Positions 32,083-43,959 of a DNA stretch of 64,000 bases are shown piece by piece. The notes beneath the pieces were generated by a model. It saw only the letters and a list, made by a program, of their open reading frames with translations. It was not told the DNA's origin and searched no databases. Position numbers and translations under genes: made by a program. Within the stretch, counting starts at the first letter, position 1, and each line of letters begins with the position of its first letter. The stretch is from Eledone cirrhosa (taxonomy: Eukaryota; Mollusca; Cephalopoda; Octopoda; Eledonidae): contig OZ024747.1 of NCBI GenBank assembly GCA_964016885.1, forward strand, positions 2,289,262 to 2,353,261. The letters are read 5' to 3'.

Positions 32083-32098
32083 TTATATCAATGTCATT

Positions 32099-34452
32099 AT
32101 CATAGATAACTTATTATTATTGTTGACAGCACCTTTTGAGTATGTTTAGATATCTTCATTTAATTTAGTTGTCTTTTCAGAAATATTCTAAATTTTACAT
32201 TTTTCCTTTGATATTTTCTTCAAAGCTCAAAGCTTAACTTTTCATTATCATCTTTTGTAATTGAAAGAATTTTCCTTTTCAAAATGACTAAAATTTAGGC
32301 AACAGCTGATATAAAGTTATTTTTTTACCACATAAATGCTAACAGTGAGAAGATATTTACTTTTCTTTGTCATGCGTCGGACTTTAGATTCAAAAGTATT
32401 TTCTTCTTTTTTATAGATGTAAAAATGGGGATGCGGACTAGATCCAAAATGCGGCTTAGTTTCCAGTGAAAACGGTAACCTTCTAGTCTCTGTTACTTTT
32501 CTAACCTACATTTTAGTTTCTATAGTAACCACAACATACAGCACTAACTTCTGACTAACATATGCTGTCAACTACAATGTATTTCTCTCTGATTTTCAAC
32601 ATGTTTTTGAAAATTTATTAATATTAATTAATCTATTTATTCTCTATTTCTTCTTTTAACTAAAACTATATTTAATGAGAAAGCAAACAGTTGCACAGCA
32701 TTGTTTAATGATCTTGGTGCTTTCTTTCAAGGTTAATTTTATATGTAAATGTTTCTGTATAATTGTTTTTCTTTCATAAATTTATTTGTAGTTTTTAAAT
32801 TTACAAGGAATATTTCTTTATCCCTAATGTGTGCTTTTTTTTAACCACGTTTATAAGAATAAGTTTTGATGACTTCATTCTGATATTTACCAAATAGCTT
32901 CTGTCAGTTTAGCAGATTGGATTGAAATAAGATACTGTTTTATCCAATTTGCACACAAGTTTTATATTCTATAATAAAATCTCTCATATTTCTTCTGCAA
33001 TCCTCTCTCTTTCACACACAGCACCAAAGAAATATTTTGGTGGAAATGATCTGGTAAAGATATTTAATTTGATGTATCTAACCTAAAAGCCAGATAACTT
33101 AAATAATTAATTACGTTTTGATTTTTAATAGATTCTGTGTGAGAAAAGGATATAATATGCAAGAGTTATTGTTAACTAATATTCCAAGGCATTCTTTACA
33201 TATAAATTGATGCTAAATTTAAACATCTGATACTTCAAGAGATTGCTTTACATTTCCATTTAAGTAGTGTTTCCTTCTTGAAATATTGATACCTGAATAT
33301 AAACACTGGACAATATCAAACATCTTCCACCTATTTTGTTTAACTATATTCATATTAAATATCATCTTATATTGAATAACGGTTCTTATCTTCTATTTAT
33401 TTAACTAAACAGTGCAGAAAAGGTATAAGTGGATTTTTGTATTTTCAGCTAATCTTAGTTTCTGTTTCATGTCAGCTTTCTAAATCAAATACCTCCAGTG
33501 TGTTTCTTATACAACAAGAAAATTTAGAAGTATAAAATACAATACTGCATGTTATGAACAACTCAACTGAAATAGATAAATTTGATATCTTTGGTACTGT
33601 TTTCACCTTTGGGTCCTATGTAATGGACATTGGCTATATTTTCATTTCAAGACAGGTTTACCCAAATGGTTTGATATTTTTGTTACATAGTCCATGATTG
33701 AAAAGACAGATTCAACAGAGTTGTGGTTGATTTTGTGGAAGAGATTGATGGATATTGAACTAGATAACTCTTCTCTCTTGAGTCCATATAGTTAGCTTAT
33801 CTGATACTTTCAGTTTTCCATGTTTATTGACTATGGGTATGATAACATTGCAAACTGATATTTTTATGCATTTTGCAACATCAAGAATTAGCTTTAGCTA
33901 AAAGGCAGTTCTATTACTAACTACCTTACCAAAGAAAGGAACTGCCAAGTATTCTTTCTAGAAATAACTGAGAAAATAGACATAGATACACCTATGGCAT
34001 GAACATTTAATAGTAAAGTGGGTGTTAGCATACCTGATGTAATAAGCCAAGGAATTTCTTTAAATTATTTTAATGTATTTAGGGAGAACAAACCATTACC
34101 TAAATTACTAACTCTGGTAAAAAACTGATGAGCCACCAGGCTGGAGACAGACTTTAGACTTAAATACTGCAAGGCCTTTTGTCCAACACATTAATGATTC
34201 TTCCAATCTATCATCCAGTTAATCATAATTATTTCTTTATTAATAATAATTAATAAAAATGATCACCATCCATTCATTTCTTTCTCTAGTTGTGATCGAA
34301 AGTTCATTGGTATAGTTTCAGAATAAATCAGGAATTCTCTTAATACCTTGAAGCAATATTAGAAAGTAGTTATTTAAACCAATTATTTTTAATTACTATA
34401 TACCTATGTATAAGTGAAGCCAGTAGACAATTCACTCCCCCGTTTACAATGT
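32099..34452. other. 2.35 kb AT-rich unique DNA
   Basis: No supported coding region, RNA gene or clear mobile element. Open frames are short and T/A-driven. Near 32369-32510 the base composition is less AT-rich (GGATGCGGACTAGATCC), but I see no frame or fold to name. Confidence 0.45.
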
Positions 34453-34467
34453 ATTATATATTTTGAA

Positions 34468-34560
34468 GTTAACTTTGCCTTTCATCCTTACGGGGTCGAT
34501 AAAATAAAGTACCGGTAATACACTGGGGTAATAGCTGGCCTTGTGCCAAAAGTAGAAACA
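34468..34560 (+). mobile_element. 5'-truncated SINE family A with perfect target duplication
   Basis: A 93 bp fragment, from GTTAACTTTGCC to AGTAGAAACA, is flanked by identical 15 bp direct repeats at 34453-34467 and 34561-34575. It is truncated at almost the same point as the copy at 31972. Confidence 0.9.
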
Positions 34561-34615
34561 ATTATATATTTTGAATTGAGATTACGAGGTTCAATAGTTA
34601 AATCAAATGCATTAT

Positions 34616-34787
34616 TACTTTACAGTGTGGACTGGGTGCTTGTTGTCATGACACCTACACAACTTCTTTACGGTGTGGACTGGGTGCTTTTTGTCATGAC
34701 ACCTACACGAACACCTTACCATGTGGGCTGGGTGCTTTTTGTCATGATATCAACATGACCACTTTACTGTATAGGCTGGGTGCTTTG
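34616..34787 (+). repeat. 48 bp minisatellite, about 3.5 units
   Basis: GTGTGGACTGGGTGCT or a variant recurs at 34625, 34673, 34721 and 34769, exactly 48 bp apart, each followed by a TTTGTCATGACACCTACAC-like half. The motif resembles the CACCCAGTACACTCTGTAAAG part of the family D repeats at 38135-38335 and 62241-62460, so the array probably arose inside such a repeat. Since 48 is divisible by three, a frame stays open (34543-34758) with a recurring DWVL-VMTPT peptide. I do not think it is a gene. Confidence 0.75.
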
Positions 34788-35159
34788 GTGGGGAATGTGT
34801 GTGGCAATTGTGGAGGTAGATTATATGGATGTGTGTGAAGGACGAAGTGTTAGGACATGAGTAGGGTGTTATGACTTGGGATGTGTATGGAAAAGATTAA
34901 ATTCAAACATTGCCTCAGTATAATATAAATTCATACAGCAGGACCAGAACAAATACAAAGCAGTTTGTCCTTTACCTTAATGATGGCCAATTCCCTCCCT
35001 AAAATATACTAATTTTCTAATAAATAGCTGATTACTTACTTTAATATCAAATTATGTATATTATTAATAATAGGTATTAAACTTAATTATAATTATGGTG
35101 GTGAGGATAATGATAGTATTGTTGATTGTGGTGTAGGCAGCGTTGGTAATAATCATTCT

Positions 35160-35452
35160 AATGATACTGATGGTGATGATGATGGTGATGATAGTAATGG
35201 TGGTTGTGGTATAGGTGGTGTTGGTAATGATCACTCTAATGATACTTGTGATGGTGATGGTGATAGTGTGATGATGGTGATAGTGTGGTGATGGTGATAG
35301 TGTGGTGATGGTGATGGTGATAGTGATGATGGTGATAGTGTGGTGATGGTGATAGTGTGATGATGGTGATAGTGTGGTGATGGTGATAGTGTGGTGATAG
35401 TGATAGTGTGGTGATGGTGATAGTGATGGTGGTGATAGTGTGGTGAAGAAAT
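35160..35452 (+). repeat. GATGGT/GATAGT microsatellite
   Basis: Imperfect 6 and 15 bp units of GTGATGGTGATAGTG. Long open frames on both strands here (His/Thr/Ser-rich) are artefacts of triplet periodicity. Confidence 0.9.
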
Positions 35453-35519
35453 TGAGAAGAAAGACCACAAGGCTATTAATAACAGTTATTGATGTAGATA
35501 ACGATTATATTATGAAAAA

Positions 35520-35800
35520 CAATGATGATGCTGCTTCTGATGATGGTGCTGTTGGTAGTGGTGGTGATAATGATGATGATGATAAGGATGGTGATGATGA
35601 TAATGATGATGATGATGATATGGTTCTGGTGGTGGTGATGATGTGGATGATGACAATGGCGATGATGGTGATGATAATGGTGATGATGGTGGTGATGGAG
35701 ATGATAATGATGATGATGGTGGTGATGATGATGATGATGACGATGACTGATGATGACGATGACTGATGATGATGGCGGTGATAATGATGATGATGATGGT
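35520..35800 (+). repeat. (GAT)n-rich tract
   Basis: Long imperfect GATGAT runs with GGT and GAC interruptions. The poly-Asp and poly-His open frames come from the repeat. Confidence 0.9.
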
Positions 35801-35809
35801 AGGGGTGCT

Positions 35810-37130
35810 GGGAGGATGATAAAAAGGCAGACCACTATACTAACTCCTAACAATAATTATAACAAACGATTATAAATGTAACGATGTCGAGGACAACACA
35901 AAGCTACAGGACTGCTAATACATTCATTGATAATTGCCAACAAATAATTTATTAAATTGTGAATGCACAAACCAGATTATTAGTTATAGTTAAAATTATC
36001 AGAGGGTTTTAGGAAAGATCTATTTAATTACCTAGCTAATGAGACCATACATGCTATCCTTAATGATTTTAAAATTAACAGCATAGTCAAGAAATATGAA
36101 AGGCAGGTGCAGGTAACGAAATATATTAAGAGACTAAAGGAATCTAATAAATACTGGAATCAGTGTGTTTGAGTGTCTCATTACAGGCTTAGAACAGTTT
36201 CAAGTCTTTAACATTATAGTGTTGGCTATGGTTGGAATGTTGGAAGTATATAATTCTAACAATTAGCATTATGAGCTGCATTTTTTGAAGTTTTAAATTT
36301 AACCTCCAACTACACCATAAACTTAACCTTTGTTACAATCTGGAACAATTATAAACAGTGGAGAAATACACACACACACGCACACATATATATATATTAT
36401 GCATTATATAAAAAAGGAGACCAAGGATCAGGATTTTGTTAGGAATTTGGTTTTTAAATGTGTTTTTTCATAAGGTTTCTTCTTAAATCAATTCTCTTAA
36501 TATTTATATTAACCTTTCATTTAGAAATGTCTACCCATAGAAACTTCTATTTATAAATACTTAACAGTGGTATAGCTAGGGCTTATGTTACCAAAACTGT
36601 TCTTTGGTTTATTGCCACACCATCATAAAAATCACAACACTTCAAAAGTGACCAAAAGAGCCGCCCCCTCCCCACACAAAAATATACCTCCCAGAGCAAA
36701 TCTCTCTGGAACTATACTACACATATAAGTTCTTATTTCAAAATATATTTAACGATCTGAAGATAGTTAAATATGAACTGCTTAATTTGAAATAAAATCA
36801 GTTTTAATCCATAAGATAGTTAGTAGTGAAATAACCTCTCTATGTCTAGATCAGGAATGTACTTATATACAATTCATTTTATTCCATTTTTCTACTATTT
36901 ATGCTCACTAATTGATGACATAAACCATATGTAGTTCTCACAGATTTCACTGTTTTATTGTAATGTAATCAATTGTTACATGAATGACATCAATCTTGGA
37001 GATCTTTCAAAGGGTATGGGCACTGTCCCTTCACTCAGAGTTAACAATTAAAGAAGAAAAATATATTCATAAGAATTGCTTGAGAATATATCTTACTCCA
37101 GCTATACAATATATTTCTCTCTTTCTTCTT
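35810..37130. other. AT-rich DNA with short (CA)n/(TA)n
   Basis: There is a short CA and TA tract at 36368-36398. No other supported feature. Confidence 0.4.
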
Positions 37131-37137
37131 ATCTACA

Positions 37138-37162
37138 ACTTCCTTCCTTCCTTCCTTCCTTC
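37138..37162 (+). repeat. (CTTC)n microsatellite
   Basis: About six tetranucleotide units. Confidence 0.85.
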
Positions 37163-37208
37163 ACTCCCAGATGGAGGTCAATGGCATAACTCTTTATATT
37201 TTTCCTAC

Positions 37209-37469
37209 CATGAGTGGATTTAGACCTTGAGAAGCCCAAGGCACAAAAAATTAAATACACAGCACCCCACCCCCCTTTATTTTTTACATATCAAAGTTAG
37301 TTTGGTGCAAGAAATTGGAATTGAAAAGTTATCCATACAGGTATTGAATTCAAAAATTCTAACCATCCTAAAACTAAAAATCCCAGCTGAGGGCACAAAT
37401 AAATTGCTACAGCCATTGCAGGGAGCCAGGGGCAATTGCTCCCTTTGCCCCCAATTAAACCCAGCCTTG
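37209..37469. mobile_element. hAT-like MITE with 8 bp target duplication
   Basis: A 261 bp element. The left end reads CATGAGTGGATTTAGACC and the right end, on the opposite strand, CAAGGCTGGGTTTAATTG: imperfect inverted repeats matching at about 10 of the first 16 bases. It is flanked by TTTCCTAC (37201-37208) and CTTCCTAC (37470-37477), 7 of 8 identical, the duplication length typical of hAT. Near the right end GGGGCAATTGCTCCC forms a subterminal palindrome. It has no transposase; the 86-codon frame over it is incidental. Confidence 0.65.
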
Positions 37470-37477
37470 CTTCCTAC

Positions 37478-37897
37478 CGTACATTAGTTGAATCTATCAA
37501 CTCTGGGCTAACAGCTGCCAATGGAGACCATTACCAATTTCCTTGGATTCTGGAATTTACTCTATATATCTGTCAGTTGACTTGAGGCAGTATGACATAC
37601 TTGGGAACCCAGCAAAAATGTATCATTTGAACTTCCTTCATAAACTAACATCTTGTTTGATCAGCCACTATAATTTACTATTAACAAATAGAATTTCTAA
37701 TAATTGAACTTGTCTTCTTGTACTACTCTGTTAAGCTGCTAGACTTAATTAATCTCACTTAATGTCTCACATTAAGTGACTTTCATCATCATCATCATGG
37801 TCATAGGAAGTCTACTGTAAATCACCAGCACAACCATCATCTCCCCCAGCAGCACCATCCCTGCCATCAGTATCACCTGACAATCAACAATAGTTTA
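37478..37897. other. Unique DNA
   Basis: Only a short ATC-triplet run at 37785-37798 stands out. Nothing else recognised. Confidence 0.4.
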
Positions 37898-38098
37898 AAT
37901 GTGTGTGTGTATGTGTGTGTTTGTGTATGTTTATGTATGTTTTTGTGTGTGTATGTGAGTCTGTGTGCGTGTCTGTGTGTGTGTCTGTGTGTGTGTGTCT
38001 GTGAGTCTGTGTGTGTGTCTGTGTGTATGTCTGTCTCTGTATGTGTATGTATGTATGTGTGTGTGTGTCTGTCTGTGTGTATATATATGGGTGTGTTA
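37898..38098 (+). repeat. (GT)n-rich compound microsatellite
   Basis: Two hundred bases of GTGTGT interspersed with CT and AT steps. Cys/Val-rich and His/Thr-rich open frames on the two strands come from the repeat. Confidence 0.9.
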
Positions 38099-38134
38099 TC
38101 CCCATCGTCATTTATCATCCTGTCTCCATACAGA

Positions 38135-38335
38135 TCTAAGTTAGACTAGCTATCGTGCCTCAAGTCAATGACCACATCATGCTCAGATCTTCCATATTAT
38201 AACATGTTTTCTAAGGCTGGATGTCATTCATAATTTCAACCACTTTACAGAGTGTAGTGGGAGTATCACATCATTACATCAGCACAAAAGAGGTAAGATG
38301 CACCCAGTACACTCTGTAAAGTAGATATATACACC
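38135..38335. repeat. Two family D repeat pieces, head to head
   Basis: On the minus strand, 38290-38135 contains CACTACACTCTGTAAAGTGG and then GACATCCAGCCTTAGAAAAC. On the + strand, 38285-38335 contains AGATGCACCCAGTACACTC then TGTAAAG. Both match part of the repeat at 62241-62460 (CACCTAGTACACCCTATAAG on its minus strand). Their opposite orientation creates a perfect 15 bp inverted repeat, 38242-38256 with 38308-38322, around a 51 bp loop. Confidence 0.6.
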
Positions 38336-38339
38336 AGTT

Positions 38340-39284
38340 GACTTAAGAAGCATTGGGAAAATTTGAAATTTAAAATGAGTTCCAAAGCCTATGATCAAAT
38401 TAAAAGTCAATCACTATAAATGTTTGAGAAAACCAGGTAAAACACACCTGGAGAGAGAATTACCCCTGTCCCATTCTTTCCATCTGATTTTCTCAACTAT
38501 TATTTGACTGATTATTTTGACTGATTATTATTATGTTCATTTACATTGGGATGTTTATATATATATAAACATATGTATAAATGTACATCTATGTATATAT
38601 AACACCACTGCAGCAACAAGGCACTATTTGAGTGTGAAGATTTGACAATTGGTGGCAATAAGCAGCTACTTAAAGTGAATTAATTCGCTTCAGTCTTGTT
38701 TACAGCTCTAATCTATTAATTAGACTGTATTGTTGCTATCTTTCACAGTCCTCAAGCCTCATGACATCTGGGATAAGTGGAGAAGAGCTAGAAATTCACT
38801 CTATCTTTCTCCCTCTCTCTCTTATATATATATACACTCACACACACTCACACATGTGTGTGTGAGAGTGTACATGTATGAATGTCTTCCTTTCTCTATG
38901 TATCATCCTTAACTCCAACTTCTATGTAGTGTAAAGACATGCTGAAGTCAAACATTATATCTACATAGCAAATACTGTCTATTTACACCCCCCTTCCCAC
39001 CATTAAATAATGTTTCACTATATTCTTTTCTCAGCAGATCCTTTTATTTAAAGCTAGCAGGAAATTAAATTTGTTTAAGGTTTATTTCTACCTCACACAA
39101 CACAACAGAATACTTTCCTTTCAAATTAAATCATGTAATGCTCTCCTTGTGCCAGTCGTCTTCTTCTTCACAGAGAGCTGCTTGGGCATGCAGACACTCT
39201 CACACACACATATGAGTCATAATTATACCAACCATCTTTTGAAAACGGCAAAAGATTTATCTGCTTGGGTTGAGAAGAAACCAG
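38340..39284. other. AT-rich DNA with small TA/CA tracts
   Basis: Short TA and CA tracts occur at 38557-38580 and 38823-38872. No gene supported. Confidence 0.4.
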
Positions 39285-39409
39285 AGGTTAGCTTTGCTGT
39301 TCATCCTTAAAAGGACAATAAAATAAAGTACCAGTAACACACTGGAGTCTATTAAATCGACTTTCTCCTCCCACCAAAATTGTTGGCTTATGCCTAAATC
39401 AGAAACCAT
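39285..39409 (+). mobile_element. SINE family A, 3' part
   Basis: It contains AGGTTAGCTTTGCTGTTCA, AATAAAATAAAGTACCAG and CTTATGCCTAAATCAGAAAC. The flank after it (ATTATACCTGCCATCTTGAA, from 39410) resembles ATTATACCAACCATCTTTTG near 39224, which may be a diverged target duplication; if so the element begins further left. Confidence 0.7.
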
Positions 39410-39429
39410 TATTATACCTGCCATCTTGA

Positions 39430-40918
39430 ATGGTTGCAGAAATGTTCTTTTTTTCAAGATCACTTAAAATAACCCTAGCCATAACCCTTCCTCAATCAGT
39501 AGCGTGATCACTATTACAGCTTAAGTCCCATAAATGGTCTGCTGGATAAAGTAATATATTACCAACTAATGGATTAGGAGTTTTAACAAACCTTTTCTGC
39601 TCAATGCAGAAACCTTTCATTTCATATTTCACAAACTGCTGAAAATATTATGGCGACTGCACCCCCTTTTCCAGCTACCAGTAATAATAATAAAAATAAT
39701 AATAAATAAATAAAGAATAAGTGCCGTGTCTGTTGATTTCTTCGATAAAAAATTCTCTTATCAAATATGGTTTCTTAAGCAATGTAATGGAACATTTCTA
39801 GCAATGAATTTCTCACATGTTTTCACTGGTGAAAATATGCATGTTTTTTATTTTTTTCCCCATCACGTATTCTTTTATATATGTAGTTACCTCCTAAATT
39901 ACAGCAGCTATTAAATGAAGGCAATAAATAAATCTAGAAAAAGTCATACATTCTATCTCACGATAAAATAACTTTTTTATCTGTGTAGATGTATTCAACG
40001 ATTTCAGCCTGAGGATAACAGAGGTAATTATCTGTTTTGTTGCTACCTTCTCCTATGGAAGGAAGTAGCAACTATCACCATCATCTCTACTACTTTCTCA
40101 ATTAACATAAACTATTTAAATGATTTTTTTTTCTTGACGTTCTTGTAACATAAAACTTGTTAAAAATTGAAAAAAAAAATATTCTCTTTTCTTTCTATTT
40201 TTTTTTTTATCAAGATTACATTTATTTCCTTTTTCGTCTCCTTTAATCAATTTTATTTTTATGTCAAGGATTTCTATTCCTTTATTTTCTTTAAATTTTC
40301 TTTACTACTCATAAAGAATAGATGCAATTGGATTCAAAAATTAGCATCTGTTTCTCTGAATTCCTTACAACAATTAATTTGTACCATGTTAGATTAAAAT
40401 GTCTTATGCATTCATCTGAAGAATTTATATTTTATTACTTATTGATTTACTTCATTTTATTTAATTTGATTTCACATTTCCAATTTCAGTGATAATAATT
40501 GTTTGCATGACACCAAATTGAGTTTGTAGCAGAGATAAAATCAACATTATTAACAATTTTCAGTTTTCTTTAAACATAACCCTTTCGTGATAATATTTCT
40601 AGAGAAATACATTGCCTATGTATGTGTCAGTTAATTTCAAAAGTAATCAAGAATTTGTAAGGGTTTAGTAATATAATTAACTTTACATTAATTAATTTGT
40701 GTTTGTAACATAACTCAGCACAAAGGTTCTTATATAAAATTCTGATTGAAAATTGTCATTTAAATATGAACATTTTCAAGTGAGAGATTTCTATCATAGA
40801 ACCACAAGAGGTCTCAGGTGGCTTGCTTTAAAAAAAGTAAACAAGGAATAAATGAATGACAGAAAAATGCCTTCAATTAATTATACAGGCTGGCCTACCT
40901 AAAAATCACTATACCATA
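39430..40918. other. 1.5 kb AT-rich unique DNA
   Basis: T-rich stretches near 40130-40310 give Phe-rich open frames without domain character. Nothing else supported. Confidence 0.4.
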
Positions 40919-40920
40919 TA

Positions 40921-40928
40921 TGTGTGTG

Positions 40929-40987
<59 letters not shown>

Positions 40988-41038
40988 TCACCATGGTTCA
41001 TCTTCCACACTATGTATATATTTATGTATATGTGTGTA

Positions 41039-41079
<41 letters not shown>
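40921..41079 (+). repeat. (TA)n and (GT)n microsatellites
   Basis: TA runs at 40931-40985 and 41060-41079 are separated by a GT run at 41032-41060. Tyr/Ile and His/Thr open frames are artefacts. Confidence 0.9.
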
Positions 41080-41137
41080 CATCATCATCATCACCGTTTT
41101 ACGTCCGTTCTTCCACGCTAGCATGGGTTAGACGGTA
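41080..41137 (-). mobile_element. Family D repeat: LINE-like 3' tail
   Basis: ATC triplets are followed by ACCGTTTTACGTCCGTTC and CCACGCTAGCATGGG. The same sequence, inverted, lies at 53317-53372 and is identical over about 43 bases. It also matches the 3' end of the LINE at 58157. Strand is given in the LINE sense, so the ATG-triplet tail is at the 3' end. Confidence 0.7.
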
Positions 41138-41155
41138 ATATATATATATACACAC

Positions 41156-41258
41156 ATATTTCGTTTTAATCATTTTCTAACCCAGAAAAAAAGAGAGAAA
41201 AAAATAAAAAGGGAAAAAAAAATATTTTTCTTCCTAATAATCGTCTTTTTCTCCCTGT

Positions 41259-41312
<54 letters not shown>

Positions 41313-41340
41313 GGGTTAGAAAATGATTAAAACGAAATAT
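41156..41340. mobile_element. Fold-back element with perfect 30 bp inverted repeats
   Basis: Arm 41156-41185 is the exact reverse complement of arm 41311-41340, 30 of 30 bases. The 125 bp between them is purine-rich (A/G runs), then T-rich, then a (TA)n tract at 41262-41310. The arms can be drawn as starting TTTCG beside TA dinucleotides, which would suit a Tc1/mariner-type MITE. A recent palindromic duplication is the alternative. There is no coding capacity. Confidence 0.75.
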
Positions 41341-41344
41341 TTTA

Positions 41345-42480
41345 CTTTGTGTGAAGTGTTAAGGTATTAGTTGATTTATTTATTAATTAACAATGGCATT
41401 TATTTATTTATATATTTAATAATTGTCTATTACCGGTTTCAGCCTTTTTATGCATTATCAAATGATAATAATATGTATTGGTGTAGAATGGTGGTGTTGG
41501 ACATGTTAAAGAAATGGTGCAGAAAGAATAATGTTATTTACAAACAAGGTTTATGAAGTGAAAAGAAAAAAGAAAAAAGAAAAAAGGGACTTAATGTGGA
41601 GCATAATAAGGCAATGTGAAAGAAAAAATAATGTTATTTGCATGGGCTAGAAGGGTTGTCCATGTTATGAGACAAGTTCGGCCAGATGGCCACACTGTAC
41701 GTTACTCAAACAGAACTATTTTAGCAGAGATTATTACAGCTAGATGGTCTTCCTAACATCAAACATGTTTAAGTGTGGAACAAATGGTCTAATGACTTTA
41801 GGACCAGCCTGAATATCTTGTCCAACTGGTTTTAGATATTCTGTTTCAATGAAAGCTTATTTGGCTCTTGTGTTGGTTTCTTAAAAGATCAGTCAACTTT
41901 ACTAATTAACTAATCTCATAATGAACTACTAAAGAGTGACCCTCAATGAGGTTGCTTGACCTGCTAAACTCAGCAGCTAAATCTCTCTCAAATCACATTA
42001 CCATTGGAATGCTTTTGATCACAGTTTAGCCTAGTCAGAATTAATATGTGTTTAAACAAAAATACCTAATTTCGAAAAGATGATTCAGAATTCCTCATCA
42101 TCTAATATTGTTGATGAAATAATATACATCTAACACATTCAGTTCTTTAAACTCAGTATTAACCATAGCCACTAAATATAACACCTCTCTATTAAGTTAT
42201 AGCCATTGCATATACCTCAGTATATACTATAGCCACACCTTGTTATCAACTATATTCACCATATTCAGCTTATTATTATTAACTATAAACAACAAATTTA
42301 TCACCTTAGTATTAACTATAACTACCACAGTCAATATCTCGGTATAAACTGCAGCTACACTACTTCAGAGTCAACTATAGCTAGCATACACATCACCTTG
42401 CTCTGCAAAAACACACTAAAATAAACCAATGAAGTACTAAATAATCCTTCAAATTATCCTATGTTGTCACTAAATTTCTC
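41345..42480. other. Intergenic DNA with old repeat pieces
   Basis: There is an (AAAAAAG)n-like run at 41558-41588. The stretch 41690-41820 (GGCCAGATGGCC, AGCTAGATGGTCTTCCTAAC) looks like decayed family D repeat. At 41955-42005 CCTGCTAAACTCAGCAGC resembles 47680-47700 and 241-290. No gene. Confidence 0.4.
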
Positions 42481-42483
42481 CAC

Positions 42484-42700
42484 CACCAACACCATCATCA
42501 TCACCCCCCCCCCGTATCACCATCACCATCACAATCACCCCTCATCATTATCACCACCATCACCCTCATCATCATCACCACCACTATCACCCCTCATCAT
42601 TATCATCACTACCCCTTCCCTCATCCTTATCATCACCACCACCATCACCCTCACCATCACATGTCCATTTTTCCATGTTTGCACTGGTTTCATCAGTCTT
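42484..42700 (+). repeat. (ATCACC)n tract ending in a family D scrap
   Basis: CATCACCATCACC units run to about 42659, followed by ATGTCCATTTTTCCATG, as in the tail of family D. This suggests that the microsatellite grew from a LINE-tail repeat. Confidence 0.7.
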
Positions 42701-42739
42701 CTACAGTACAATATACCATGCCACATGTAGCACTACCTC

Positions 42740-43715
42740 CTTTTTTTTTTTTTTGTAATCAGTATTCTAAGACCAGCCTCACCATTTCAACCCATGTCTT
42801 CATCAATTTTCTATTTCACAACTTCCTCTACTTGGAGCAATCAACACTTTTGTTTCTTTTACCAAACTTTCATATTCTATATATATTGCATGTCTTTACT
42901 AGCACAGTTTTCCCTCTTGCACACGACATCTGATTCCTTTTAAACACTGCTTTTCTTTGAGCTCATTTGAGCTCAGTTCCTTCAGATTTCAGTTGGAAAG
43001 GAACATTACAATTTTACTTTCTTCCTGTAATGAATGCTTACATATAAACACACTCTGGTTGATTGGTTTAAATATGAATACACTTTGTTATTCATCGAGT
43101 TAAACAGTGTTTCAGCTTTCTCTTTTCTGAAAATGTAAATTATCATTATTTATCTGATAAGCATGAAAATGTTGGTCTTTCTTTAGATAAGAACTTTGTG
43201 ACAGTTGACATTTTTGTTTTAAGTGTAAAGCAGCAAAATATTAAAATAAAATAAAATGAAAATTATATCAGAAGATTATATTATTTTGTCTGAGATATTC
43301 AAAATTTGGTAAATTTTCTTCAAGTTCTTTCTATCACTTAACAAATTTTTCAGAATGTGCTAAATATTTTGTTGGTGATAACATTGGCAGTTCTTTTGAA
43401 TGCTTAATTTTATTCTTTGTTTTAATTATTTTAAGCTTTTATTAATAATTTTCCTGTTATCAAACACAAATCTAGGAAAAAATGTTTCATTGACTTTTAT
43501 TTTCATAATTCTTCCATTTGACATTTTAAGAATCAGTAATAGTTGAGATGAAAATATTTCCAAGTCTTTATATGTCATCCTTACCTGTTGTAAAAAGATA
43601 AATCTTAAAATACTATTGGGTCTGTCTTTAAAATCAGAATATATTCAATCAAAAGTAACAGAACTAATGAAATATAAAATACAGATATAACACATTGTTA
43701 AGCATTAACACCAAT
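42740..43715. other. AT-rich unique DNA
   Basis: No supported gene or repeat. The T-rich open frame at 42661-42933 starts in the repeat and shows no domain. Confidence 0.4.
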
Positions 43716-43812
43716 ACTATCAATAAAATAAAGTACTAGTAGCATACTGGGGCTGATTTAATGAACTTGCCATCCCCCAAATTGTTTGCCTTGTGCCAAA
43801 ATCAGAAACCAT
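43716..43812 (+). mobile_element. SINE family A, 3' fragment
   Basis: It contains TCAATAAAATAAAGTACTAG, GGGGCTGATTTAATG and TTGTGCCAAAATCAGAAACC. No duplication recognised. Confidence 0.75.
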
Positions 43813-43879
43813 TATTTTGTTCTAATTGTTTGTAACTAAACATTATTAGTCTTGTGTAATGAGAATGTGTATGTATGTG

Positions 43880-43880
43880 T

Positions 43881-43955
<75 letters not shown>
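43880..43955 (+). repeat. (TA)n microsatellite
   Basis: A run of about 36 TA units. Confidence 0.95.

Positions 43956-43959
<4 letters not shown>

Noticed and set aside
35064..35853. Long His/Thr, Asp and Met-rich frames on both strands
   Set aside because: Produced by GATGGT and GAT triplet microsatellites, open in several frames at once.
37873..38149. Cys/Val-rich and His/Thr-rich frames
   Set aside because: Translation of a GT-rich microsatellite.
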